Positions 19,395 through 27,904 of a stretch of DNA of 64,000 nucleotides are shown here, piece by piece. A program made the position numbers and the translations under genes. The notes under the pieces were generated by a model. The model worked only from the letters and a program-made list of their open reading frames with translations. It did no database searches and was not told where the DNA came from. Source of the stretch: DASQHW01 sp038209365 (GTDB lineage: Bacteria > Actinomycetota > Acidimicrobiia > IMCC26256 > PALSA-610). How positions within the stretch are numbered: the first letter of the stretch is position 1; each line of letters starts with the position of its first letter. The DNA lies in contig JBBQXS010000019.1 of NCBI GenBank assembly GCA_038209365.1, forward strand, positions 7,157-71,156, given 5' to 3'.

Positions 19395-20615
19395 ATGGAA
19401 GAACGACCGAGAAATCTGAAGGCAATGCTCTCGGAGGCGAAGGACACCTCCGAGCTCATGGTCGATCTCGGGTACGCGGCCATCTTCTTCGCCGATGAGC
19501 GCATGGCCGACGAGGTGCACGACCTCGAGGAACGGCTCACCGATCTCATCCATGAGATGCGGGAGATCTGCGTGCTCGCCGGGCGTTCCAAGCGCGATGC
19601 CGAGCAGATCGCGAGCGTGCTGCATGTCGTCTCCGCGATCGAACGAATGGGGAACGCCGCGGTCGACATCTCGCACGTGGTAACCCACCGGCTGGGGATC
19701 CCGGCCGCGCTCGTCGCCGATCTCGGGGAGGCCGAAGAGGTCTCGCATCGCGTCCGCGTTCGCGCCGATTCTGCGCTCGCGAACCGGACGCTCGAGGACG
19801 TCGAGCTCCCGATGGAGGTCGGAATGCGCGTCGTCGCGCTCAGGCGCGGACGCGACTGGCTCATCGATCCTGATGGCGACGAGTTGCTCCTTCCCGACGA
19901 CGTGCTGATCATGCGCGGCGACCGTGAAGGCATCGGCGAGCTGCGCGAGCTCGCGGGCGCGCCGGTGTGGCGGCCGGCGGCAGTCGAGGAGAACCCTGCG
20001 ATCTCCGACCTCGACCGCGCGGTCGATGTGCTCGTCGAGATGAAGAACCTCTCGGAGGCGGCCGTCGGCCTCGCGTACAGCGCGCTGTTGTTGAAGGACC
20101 AAGGGCTCGCCACCCAGGTCACGCAGCTCGAAGATCGCCTCGACGAAATGCGTGAGCAGCTCGAGCTGTGGGTGTTACGCGCCGGCGCGGAGACCGTCGA
20201 TCCTTCGGGTCTGCGCGGTCTGTTGCACCTCGGCGCCGCGTCCGAAGAGGTCGGCGACGCGGCTCAGCAGCTCGTGTGGCTCGTCGAGCGGGAAGAAGAG
20301 ATGCACCCGGTGCTCGCAGTTGCGTTGGGCGAGACCGACGAGGTGTCGGTGCAGTACCCGATCGCGCGCGGGAGCGCGCTCGACGGCGCGACGCTGGTGG
20401 GCAAGTCGGTCGGCGACGACACCGGGTTCCACCTGCTCGCGATCAAGCGCGGCGGGCGCTACTTCTACCAACCCCGTCGGATCACGCTCGAGGCCGGCGA
20501 CGAGATCCTGGCGTCCGGTCCGTGGGAGGGTCGGCGAGAGCTCGCGCAACAGTGCGGTTTCCGCCTCGTCGAGGACGACGACACCGGCGCAGTCGAGCTC
20601 GTGCGCGCCGACTGA
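19395..20615 (+). CDS. duplicated PhoU-TrkA_C regulatory protein (COG3273-type)
   Basis: A 406-residue soluble protein made of two PhoU-helical plus RCK_C (TrkA_C) units. Unit 1 has helices from residue ~5 to 120 (LSEAKDTSELMVDLGYAAIF) and an RCK_C domain ~125-195 ending DDVLIMRGDREGI. Unit 2 repeats them: LVEMKNLSEAAVGLAYSALL, then ARGSALDGATLVGKSVGDDTGF ... GDEILASGPW. RCK_C domains bind ligands that gate transporters, so it likely controls the permease upstream; this is inferred from adjacency and the domains. The ATG follows the permease stop by 16 bases. Confidence 0.85.
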   Translation: MEERPRNLKAMLSEAKDTSELMVDLGYAAIFFADERMADEVHDLEERLTDLIHEMREICVLAGRSKRDAEQIASVLHVVSAIERMGNAAVDISHVVTHRLGIPAALVADLGEAEEVSHRVRVRADSALANRTLEDVELPMEVGMRVVALRRGRDWLIDPDGDELLLPDDVLIMRGDREGIGELRELAGAPVWRPAAVEENPAISDLDRAVDVLVEMKNLSEAAVGLAYSALLLKDQGLATQVTQLEDRLDEMREQLELWVLRAGAETVDPSGLRGLLHLGAASEEVGDAAQQLVWLVEREEEMHPVLAVALGETDEVSVQYPIARGSALDGATLVGKSVGDDTGFHLLAIKRGGRYFYQPRRITLEAGDEILASGPWEGRRELAQQCGFRLVEDDDTGAVELVRAD

Positions 20616-20617
20616 GC

Positions 20618-21439
20618 TCAGCGAGCGACCGCGAACGCGAGCAGTACCGCCGCCGCGCCGACAAAACCCGCCCCGGCGTAGCCGAGCGCGGGCTGCCCCG
20701 CCTTGCGCGCCTGGAGCATCGCCTCGGCCGCGAGCGTGCCGGCGATCAAGCCGCCGATGTGACCGCCGACCGAGATTCCCGGCAAGAAGAAGCCCAGCGC
20801 CAAGTTGACCAGCAGGAGCGGCCCGAAGCCCGTATCCCAGAAGCGCACGCCCTGGCGGTGCATGACGAGCGTCGCCGCGGCCCCGACCCCGAACACACCG
20901 CCCGACGCGCCGCCGGTGAACGCGTTCGGCGTCAGCAGGAGCGCGCCCGCCGAACCGCCGAGCACGGACACGACGTACAGCATCGTGAAACGACCCTTGC
21001 CGGCGCCGGGCTCGAGGATCATGCCCACCTGCCACAAGATGAGCATGTTGAAGAGGATGTGAATGAAGCCGTAGTGCACAAGCGCACTCGTGCCGAGCCG
21101 CCACCACTCGCCGTCGTGCACGGCCGGTCCGTAGAGCGCGAGGTCGCGGCTCAGGGTGCCCGGCCCGGTCGCGCCCGCGTCCTGCAAGGTGATGAGGAGG
21201 TAAGCCGCGACGGTGATCGCGATGATGACCTTCGTCGCGAGCATGTGCTCGCCCCGCCAGCGCATGCGCAGGCGTTCTGTGGGCTTGGGCGCCGAAGTGC
21301 GGACGCACTCGACACAATGCGAACCGACGGATGCCTCCCGGAGGCAATCGGCGCACGCCGGCCGTCCGCAACGTGTGCAGTGCCGCCCGGTCTGGCGATC
21401 GGGGTGCCGGTAACACGTCGTCGTCGGCGCGGACGTCAT
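20618..21439 (-). CDS. rhomboid-family intramembrane serine protease with N-terminal zinc finger
   Basis: A 273-residue membrane protease. Residues 1-46 form a Cys/His-rich finger (C9, H12, C21, C24, C29, C32, H41, C42, C45) like a B-box. Six or seven transmembrane segments follow. Rhomboid catalytic features are GGASGGVFG with nucleophile S179 and GGHIGGLIAG with H227; IHILFNML supplies the oxyanion-site His and Asn. The arrangement of zinc ribbon plus rhomboid core is common in actinobacteria. Substrates are unknown. It is convergent with the PhoU-TrkA_C gene with only 2 bases between. Confidence 0.92.
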   Translation of the reverse strand: MTSAPTTTCYRHPDRQTGRHCTRCGRPACADCLREASVGSHCVECVRTSAPKPTERLRMRWRGEHMLATKVIIAITVAAYLLITLQDAGATGPGTLSRDLALYGPAVHDGEWWRLGTSALVHYGFIHILFNMLILWQVGMILEPGAGKGRFTMLYVVSVLGGSAGALLLTPNAFTGGASGGVFGVGAAATLVMHRQGVRFWDTGFGPLLLVNLALGFFLPGISVGGHIGGLIAGTLAAEAMLQARKAGQPALGYAGAGFVGAAAVLLAFAVAR

Positions 21440-21469
21440 AGTGCCTTCAAGGTACCGTCAGCTGTGGCG

Positions 21470-24175
21470 TCACGAGACCCGCATGCGGCGGTAGTCGGCG
21501 GGCGCGGGATCGGGTGCCGGTGCACAGCGAACTTTCAGGTCGACCGCGATCACGCCGGTTTCCGAGACGATCACGGGGTTGAGATCCATCTCCGAGACCT
21601 CGGGGAGCTCGTCGGCGAGTCGTCCGACGCGTAACACGAGATCCTCGAGCGCGCTCACGTCGACGGCCGGACGACCGCGATACCCGAAGAGCAACGGGGA
21701 ACCGCGCAGCGACCGCACCAGTCGGTGCGCGTCCTCGTCGGTGATGGGTACCGTGCGAAGCGCGCGGTCGGCGAGCAGCTCGGCGGTGACGCCACCGAGC
21801 CCGAAGAGCACGAGGGGACCGAACGACGGGTCCTGGGTGAGTCCGACGATCGTTTCGACGCCCCGCTCGGCGGTTTCCTGCACGATGGCGCCGCCCATGC
21901 GGTCACCCAGGCGGGCAGCCATGTCGTCGAACGCGGCACGCACCGCGGCGTCGTCGGCAAGGCCCATCACGACGCCGCCGACGTCGCTCTTGTGCACGAT
22001 CTCGGGCGAGCCCGCCTTCAGCACGATCGGAAAGCCGAGCTCGGCGGCCGCGCGCACCGCGCCGTCGGCATCGTGCACGAGCCGGGCCGCCGCGACGCGG
22101 ATGCCGAAGCACTCGACGAGCTCGTATGCGTCGTCGAGATCGAGCCACAAGCCATCGGGCGTGCCCGCGAGCCGGCGGCGCACGAGGCCGCGCGCCCGAT
22201 CGACATCGACGTCCTTGAGGTCGGGCTCGACGCCTTCGGGTTGGCGACGCCATTCCGCCAGGTCCGCGATGCGTCCCAGCGCGCGTGCTGCGGCTTCCGG
22301 GAACGCGAACGACGGGACGGGTCGCTGCTCGCCGTCGCCTCGCAACTCCGCGGGCACGCCGTCTCTGCCCAGGAAGCACGCGACGAGGGGCTTCGTGCCT
22401 GCGTGGCGCGCCGCGGACGCGATCGCGAGGGCCACGTCCTCGGCACGCGTCACGAGCGGCGGCACGAAGATCGTCAGCACCGCGTCGACGGCGTCGTCGG
22501 CGAGCAAGGTGCGCAGCGCGCGCCCGAAATCGGCAGCTGACGCGCCGGCGACCAAGTCGACCGGGTTGCGCACCGAGGCGTGCTGCGCGGCGAACTCCCG
22601 CAGCGCGTTCTGCGTCCCGTCGGAGAGATCGCTGACGTCGAGGCCGGCGCCGGCGCAGGCGTCGGCCGCGAGGATCCCGGGTCCGCCGGCGTTCGAGACG
22701 ATCGCGACGCGCCGGCCGTTCGACAGCGGTTGGCTCGACAGCACCTGTGCGGTGCCGAGCAGTTCCTCCAGCGTGTCGACGCGGATGACGCCGGTCTGGC
22801 GGAAGAGCGCGTCGACGGCGACGTCCGGCGACGCGAGCGCGGCGGTGTGCGACGACGCGGCGCGGCTGCCGGCGAGTGTGCGCCCGCTCTTCACTGCGAC
22901 GATCGGCTTGTGTCGTGCGACGCGACGGGCGAGACGCGCGAACTTTCGCGGGTTTCCGAACGACTCCAGGTAGAAGAGGATGACCTGCGTGTTCGGGTCG
23001 CTCTCCCAGTGCTGGAGAAGGTCGTTGCCGCTGACATCCGCCTTGTTGCCGACGGACACGAACTCCGAGATCCCGATGCCGAGCGCGCCCGCGCGCGCCA
23101 TCAGCTCGATGCCCAGGCCACCGGACTGCGACAAGAATCCGACGTTGCCGGGCACGGGTGGGGCGGGCGCGAACGTCGCGTTCATCCGGACGTCGGCGGC
23201 GGTGTTGACGATGCCGAGGCAGTTCGGTCCGATGATTCGCATGCCGTTCCGGCGCGCGGTCGCGACGATCTCCCGTTGCCGCGCCTCGCCATCGGCACCG
23301 ACCTCGGCGAAGCCCGCGCTGACGATCACGAGGCCGTGCACGCGCTTGCGCGCACATTGATCGACGATCTCGGGCACCAGCGCGGCCGGGACGACGACGA
23401 TGGCGACGTCGACGGCGTCGGGGACGTCGAGCACGCTGGGGTACGCGCGCACGCCGGCGACCGACAGCGACGACGGGTTCACCGGGTACACGGGACCCTG
23501 GAAGCCGAACGCGAGCAGATTGCGGAAGACCTCATGGCCGATGGTGCCGGGTTCCCGGCTCGCACCGATCACCGCGATCGACCGTGGTGAGAGCAACCGC
23601 ACGATCGACGCCGCCTCCGCGTGGAGCTCGCGTGCTTCGACGGCCGCAACCGACAAGGCGGTTGGCGCGATCGAGAACCGCACGTGCACGGTGCCTTCGA
23701 CGAAGCGGCGTTCCGCGATCCAGCCCGCGTCGCGGAAGACGTTCAGCATGCGCGTATTGTTCGGCAAGGTGTCGGCCGAGAACGTCAGGATGCCGTGTGC
23801 GCGCGCGACCACCGCAAGATGCTCCAGCATCAGCGTGCCGAGCCCGCGGCCCTGTTGATCGTCCTGCACGGTGAAGGCCACCTCGGCCTCGTCCGGCCCG
23901 ACCCGGTCGTAGCGTGCGATCGCCAGGAGGTTGTCGCCGAACTGCGCGACGAGCGCGAACCTTGCGTCGTAGTCCACGTTCGTGAGTTGTTCGAGTTGCG
24001 CGGCAGTCGGTCGGGGAACGGGGGAGAAGAAGCGAAGATAGATCGACTCGTCGCTCAGTCGCTCGTACAGCGCCAAGAGCCGCTCGTCGTCGTCGGGGCG
24101 AACCGGCCGGAGCCGTACGGTGCCGCCGTCGGCCAACACGACGTCGCTCTCCCAGCGCGCGGGATACCCGGCCAC
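21470..24175 (-). CDS. GNAT acetyltransferase fused to ADP-forming acyl-CoA ligase domains
   Basis: A 901-residue multidomain protein. Residues ~1-175 are a GNAT domain with acetyl-CoA loop QQGRGLG (107-113). Then come a CoA-binding Rossmann domain (~193-320, SIAVIGASREPGTIGHEVFRN), a succinyl-CoA-ligase-like domain (~340-500) with the phospho-His site SSHTAALASP (H443), and an ATP-grasp domain (~670-890). Pat-type protein acetyltransferases share these parts; the enterobacterial enzymes have GNAT at the C-terminus, here it is N-terminal. It could acetylate proteins, or form acyl-CoA from acid, ATP and CoA. The retained His leaves the ligase activity possible. Confidence 0.9.
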   Translation of the reverse strand: MAGYPARWESDVVLADGGTVRLRPVRPDDDERLLALYERLSDESIYLRFFSPVPRPTAAQLEQLTNVDYDARFALVAQFGDNLLAIARYDRVGPDEAEVAFTVQDDQQGRGLGTLMLEHLAVVARAHGILTFSADTLPNNTRMLNVFRDAGWIAERRFVEGTVHVRFSIAPTALSVAAVEARELHAEAASIVRLLSPRSIAVIGASREPGTIGHEVFRNLLAFGFQGPVYPVNPSSLSVAGVRAYPSVLDVPDAVDVAIVVVPAALVPEIVDQCARKRVHGLVIVSAGFAEVGADGEARQREIVATARRNGMRIIGPNCLGIVNTAADVRMNATFAPAPPVPGNVGFLSQSGGLGIELMARAGALGIGISEFVSVGNKADVSGNDLLQHWESDPNTQVILFYLESFGNPRKFARLARRVARHKPIVAVKSGRTLAGSRAASSHTAALASPDVAVDALFRQTGVIRVDTLEELLGTAQVLSSQPLSNGRRVAIVSNAGGPGILAADACAGAGLDVSDLSDGTQNALREFAAQHASVRNPVDLVAGASAADFGRALRTLLADDAVDAVLTIFVPPLVTRAEDVALAIASAARHAGTKPLVACFLGRDGVPAELRGDGEQRPVPSFAFPEAAARALGRIADLAEWRRQPEGVEPDLKDVDVDRARGLVRRRLAGTPDGLWLDLDDAYELVECFGIRVAAARLVHDADGAVRAAAELGFPIVLKAGSPEIVHKSDVGGVVMGLADDAAVRAAFDDMAARLGDRMGGAIVQETAERGVETIVGLTQDPSFGPLVLFGLGGVTAELLADRALRTVPITDEDAHRLVRSLRGSPLLFGYRGRPAVDVSALEDLVLRVGRLADELPEVSEMDLNPVIVSETGVIAVDLKVRCAPAPDPAPADYRRMRVS

Positions 24176-24211
24176 GAGACAACCCTACGTCTCACCGATA
24201 GGTTTGACGCG

Positions 24212-26632
24212 GTGAGCGACATGACGCTGGCGGCGGCGGACGTTGCTACGCCCGACGCCGGTCTCACGGCAGACGAGGTCGCGGCGCGCGTCCGTGAAGG
24301 CAAGGTGAACGTCGCCGACGATCGCACCAGCCGCACGTTCGGTGAGATTCTCCGCGCGAACGTCTTGACGCGCTTCAACGCCATCCTCGGCACGATGTTC
24401 GTGCTCATCCTCGTCTTCGGCGAAGGCCAGGACGCGTTGTTCGGCTTCGTGCTGTTGTTCAACACGCTGATCGGTGTCGTGCAGGAGTGGCGCGCAAAGC
24501 GGACGCTCGACCGCCTCGCGGTGCTCTCCGCACCCAAGGCTCGCGTCGTGCGCGACGGCAAGCTGCAGGAGATCCAGGTCAACGAGGTCGTGCTGGACGA
24601 CCTCTGCGATCTGCGCGCGGGCGATCAGGTGCCTGCGGACGGGACCGTCCGTAGGAGCGACGGCTTGGACCTCGACGAGTCGCTGCTCACGGGTGAGTCC
24701 GAGCCGGTGTCGAAGCACGCGGGCGAGGTTGTGCTCTCGGGTTCCATCGTGGTGGCGGGCTCCGGTCTCTTTCAAGCGACGCGTGTCGGCGCCGACGCGT
24801 ATGCACGACGGCTCGCGAGCGAGGCGCGCCGGTTCGCGCTGGTGCACTCCGAGCTCCTGGCCGGGATCAACACGATCCTCCGTGTCGTGCAGTGGGCGCT
24901 GGTCCCGACGGCGCTGCTCCTGGCGTTCAGTCAGTTCCACGTCCAGCACACGAACCGCGAAGCGATCGCGGGCGTGGTTGCGGGCGTCGTCGCGATGATT
25001 CCCGAAGGGCTCGTGCTCCTGACCAGCCTCTCGTTCGCGGTCGCGGCCGTCACGCTCGCCCGCCGCCATGTGCTCGTGCAGGAGCTGCCGGCGGTCGAAG
25101 GCCTCGCGCGCGTCGACGTGGTGTTGCTCGACAAGACGGGGACGCTCACCGAGGGGGTCATCGCGTTCCAGCGCATCGACGTGCTCGCCGAGGGCGATCC
25201 CGTGCACGATGCGCTCGGCGCGCTTGCGTCCGACCCGAACCGAAACGCCACGATGAGCGCGCTGGGCGCGGCCTTCCCCGATCCGCCGGCGTGGGAGCGC
25301 ACGGCGGTGACGCCGTTCTCCTCGTCCCGCAAGTGGAGCGCCGCAACCTTCGGCGAGCAGGGCACATGGGTCCTCGGCGCGCCCGAGATGGTGTGGACCG
25401 GCCGCCCGGCGGACGACCCGTTACGCGCACAGGCCGACGACCTCGCCGCGAAGGGCCAGCGCGTGCTGTTGCTCGCTCGGTCCGACGGGCACCTCGATGG
25501 CGAGCACCTTCCCGACGAGCTCAACCCTTCGGCGCTCATCGTGTTCGAGGAGCAGATACGCCCCGACGCGGCCGACACGCTCGCGTACTTCCGTCGCCAG
25601 GGCGTGCGCTGCATGGTCATCAGCGGCGACAACCCGCACACGGTCGGCGCCGTCGCGGCCCGGGTCGGTCTCGACGGTGCCGACCGCCCGGTCGATGCCC
25701 GTGAGCTCCCGGAGGAGCTCGATCCGCTGCTGCGAGTGCTGGAGGACGCGTCGGTGTTCGGCCGGGTCACCCCGCAGCAAAAGCGGGGCATCGTCCAGGC
25801 GTTGCAGAAGGCCGACCATGTCGTCGCGATGACCGGCGACGGGGTGAACGACGCGCTTGCGTTGAAGGACGCCGACATCGGTGTTGCGATGGGGAGCGGC
25901 GCACCCGCGACGCGGGCGGTCGCGCAGATCGTGCTGCTCGACGGCAAGTTCGCAAGGATGCCGGGCGTCGTCGGCGAGGGCCGGCGCGTGATTGCAAACG
26001 TCGAGCGCGTCGCCAACCTCTTCGTGACCAAGACGGTGTACGCGATGCTGCTCGCAGTCACGATCGGGATCGCGCGCTGGCCCTATCCGTTCTTGCCCCG
26101 TCACCTCACGATCATCAGCAGTCTCACGATCGGTATCCCCGCGTTCTTCCTCGCGCTGGCACCGAACATCCAGCGATATGTGCCCGGCTTCGTGAAACGA
26201 GTGCTGAGAACCGCGGGTCCCGCGGGCGTCGTTGCCGCCGTCGCGACCTTCACGTCCTATGCGATCGCGCACTTTGCCGAGGGCGTGAGCGTCGACCAGG
26301 CGCGAACCGCCGCCACGCTGACGCTGATGATCGTCGGGCTGTGGGTGCTCAACCTGTTCGCCCGTCCGATCACGCCGGCCCGCGCCGCCCTCGTCGGCGC
26401 GATGATCGTGGCCTTCCTCGTGATCCTGCGTCTCACGAGCCTGCGGGAGTGGTTCGCGCTGGGGCTGCCGCGGACCCTGGTCACCGCGTCGGCCATCGTC
26501 TGCGGCCTCGCGGCGGTCGTGGTGCTCGAGCTGGGCTGGCAGCTCGCCCAGTGGCGGCAACCGCCGGAACAGCGCACGCCGCGCCTGCTGTCACGGAATC
26601 CCGCAGCCGTTGCGCTCGCGCACGACCAATGA
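24212..26632 (+). CDS. CtpE-like P-type cation-transporting ATPase
   Basis: An 806-residue P-type ATPase. It has the TGES actuator motif (LTGESEPVSKHAG), MIPEGLVLLTS in M4, the phosphorylation site LLDKTGTLTEG (D307), the nucleotide-binding KWS region, and TGDGVNDALALKDADIGVAMGSG. Many stretches match my recollection of Mycobacterium CtpE (Rv0908), such as LVQELPAVEGLARVDVV and VVGEGRRVIANVERVANLF. CtpE is linked to calcium uptake, so calcium is the best guess. The GTG start (or ATG nine bases later) is divergent from the GNAT-ligase gene with 36 bases between. Confidence 0.92.
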   Translation: MSDMTLAAADVATPDAGLTADEVAARVREGKVNVADDRTSRTFGEILRANVLTRFNAILGTMFVLILVFGEGQDALFGFVLLFNTLIGVVQEWRAKRTLDRLAVLSAPKARVVRDGKLQEIQVNEVVLDDLCDLRAGDQVPADGTVRRSDGLDLDESLLTGESEPVSKHAGEVVLSGSIVVAGSGLFQATRVGADAYARRLASEARRFALVHSELLAGINTILRVVQWALVPTALLLAFSQFHVQHTNREAIAGVVAGVVAMIPEGLVLLTSLSFAVAAVTLARRHVLVQELPAVEGLARVDVVLLDKTGTLTEGVIAFQRIDVLAEGDPVHDALGALASDPNRNATMSALGAAFPDPPAWERTAVTPFSSSRKWSAATFGEQGTWVLGAPEMVWTGRPADDPLRAQADDLAAKGQRVLLLARSDGHLDGEHLPDELNPSALIVFEEQIRPDAADTLAYFRRQGVRCMVISGDNPHTVGAVAARVGLDGADRPVDARELPEELDPLLRVLEDASVFGRVTPQQKRGIVQALQKADHVVAMTGDGVNDALALKDADIGVAMGSGAPATRAVAQIVLLDGKFARMPGVVGEGRRVIANVERVANLFVTKTVYAMLLAVTIGIARWPYPFLPRHLTIISSLTIGIPAFFLALAPNIQRYVPGFVKRVLRTAGPAGVVAAVATFTSYAIAHFAEGVSVDQARTAATLTLMIVGLWVLNLFARPITPARAALVGAMIVAFLVILRLTSLREWFALGLPRTLVTASAIVCGLAAVVVLELGWQLAQWRQPPEQRTPRLLSRNPAAVALAHDQ

Positions 26633-26635
26633 TCG

Positions 26636-27820
26636 CTACCCGCGCACGGCGGCGCGCTGCACCGCTCGTGTGACGTCGGTCGGGGTCACGATTCCCACGA
26701 GCTGGCCGTTTCGCATCACCAGCACGCGCCCGTCGGATTCTGCCGTACGCCGCAGCACGGGCACGAGCAGCTCGTCGGGCGTGGCGGTCGGTACGTCGTC
26801 GATCGGCGTGGCGACCGCACTCGCCGGCGTCGTGGCCCGCTCGCCGGGAGGGACACGTTTGCATTGCGCGAGCGTCAACAGACCCACGACGCTTCCGCTT
26901 CCATCCACGAGCGGGAACGCCGAGCACGGGTGGCCGAGCACGTAGTCGCCCACAATCTCGGCGACGGACGCGTCGGCGGGTGCGGTGACAGGCGCATGGG
27001 TCATGACGTCGCCGACCCGCACGCCCTGCAACGCGTGCTGGGCGACCACCTGCTCTTCCTCCGCCCGCGCCGCGCCGAGCAGGAACCAGCCGAGGAACAC
27101 CAGCCAGAGTCCTCCCACGTCACCGCCGGCGATGAACTCGAGGACTCCGAGCCCGACCAGCACCCATCCGAACACCCGACCGGCGCGAGCTGCCTTGATC
27201 GCCGCCCCGTCATGGTCACCACTCCGATGCCAGAGCCACGCGCGCAGTACACGGCCACCGTCGAGCGGCGCGGCGGGGATGAGATTGAACACCGCGAGCA
27301 CGAGGTTGATCGTGCCGAGCCAGAGCAGCGCCGTCACGGCGAGGCGTGAGCCGTCGGCGGCCCGCACCGCGAGCGCGAGCGCGGACGAGATGATTCCAAT
27401 CGCGATGCTCGTCGCCGGACCCGCAAATGCGATTGCAAAGTCACCGCGCGGTGTGCGTGCCTCACCTTCCAGGCGCGAGACGCCTCCGAACAGCCATAGC
27501 GTGATGTCGTAGACCTGAATTCCGAGCCGCCGCGCGACCACGGAATGACTGAGCTCGTGGGCGAGCAACGACGCGAGGAACAACAGCGTCGTGGCGAGCG
27601 CGGCGGTCCAGTACTCGCCGGTGCGGTAGCCGTCGGTCAGCGACGGGAACGAGACGTCGGCCAGGCTCCAGGTGAGCAACACGACGACGACCGCAAGGCT
27701 CCAGTCGACGCGTACCTCGATGCCGAAGACGTTGCCGACGCGCATCCCCTGCTTGTCTCGGATGTTGTCGGGGCGCTTCGGAGAGATGCTCGTCGCCGCC
27801 GGCGCGGATGTGGTGTCCAT
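26636..27820 (-). CDS. site-2 protease (M50) with CBS domains
   Basis: A 394-residue membrane zinc protease. About six transmembrane segments carry HELSH (H88, E89, H92) and NLIPAAPLDGGRVLRAW with the third zinc ligand Asp. The C-terminal ~130 residues form a CBS pair (VGDVMTHAPVTAPADASVAEIV ... LVGIVTPTDVTRAV), which often senses adenosine nucleotides. Such proteases release membrane-bound regulators; the substrate is unknown. The ATG is preceded by GGAGGAG at short spacing; MRVGNVFGIEV at residue 26 is an alternative start. It is convergent with the CtpE-like gene and divergent from the HAD-GH65 gene. Confidence 0.9.
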   Translation of the reverse strand: MDTTSAPAATSISPKRPDNIRDKQGMRVGNVFGIEVRVDWSLAVVVVLLTWSLADVSFPSLTDGYRTGEYWTAALATTLLFLASLLAHELSHSVVARRLGIQVYDITLWLFGGVSRLEGEARTPRGDFAIAFAGPATSIAIGIISSALALAVRAADGSRLAVTALLWLGTINLVLAVFNLIPAAPLDGGRVLRAWLWHRSGDHDGAAIKAARAGRVFGWVLVGLGVLEFIAGGDVGGLWLVFLGWFLLGAARAEEEQVVAQHALQGVRVGDVMTHAPVTAPADASVAEIVGDYVLGHPCSAFPLVDGSGSVVGLLTLAQCKRVPPGERATTPASAVATPIDDVPTATPDELLVPVLRRTAESDGRVLVMRNGQLVGIVTPTDVTRAVQRAAVRG

Positions 27821-27904
27821 CTCCTCCAGTCGTACCCCCCGGGCACGGGTTGCAACGGAACGGACCCTTCCGCACGCCGGACCTGGTCGGGAAGACTGAA
27901 GGGA

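Noticed and set aside
21579..22973. 464-codon rightward frame opposite the GNAT-ligase fusion
   Set aside because: Low-complexity Ser/Arg-rich translation and no recognisable domain.
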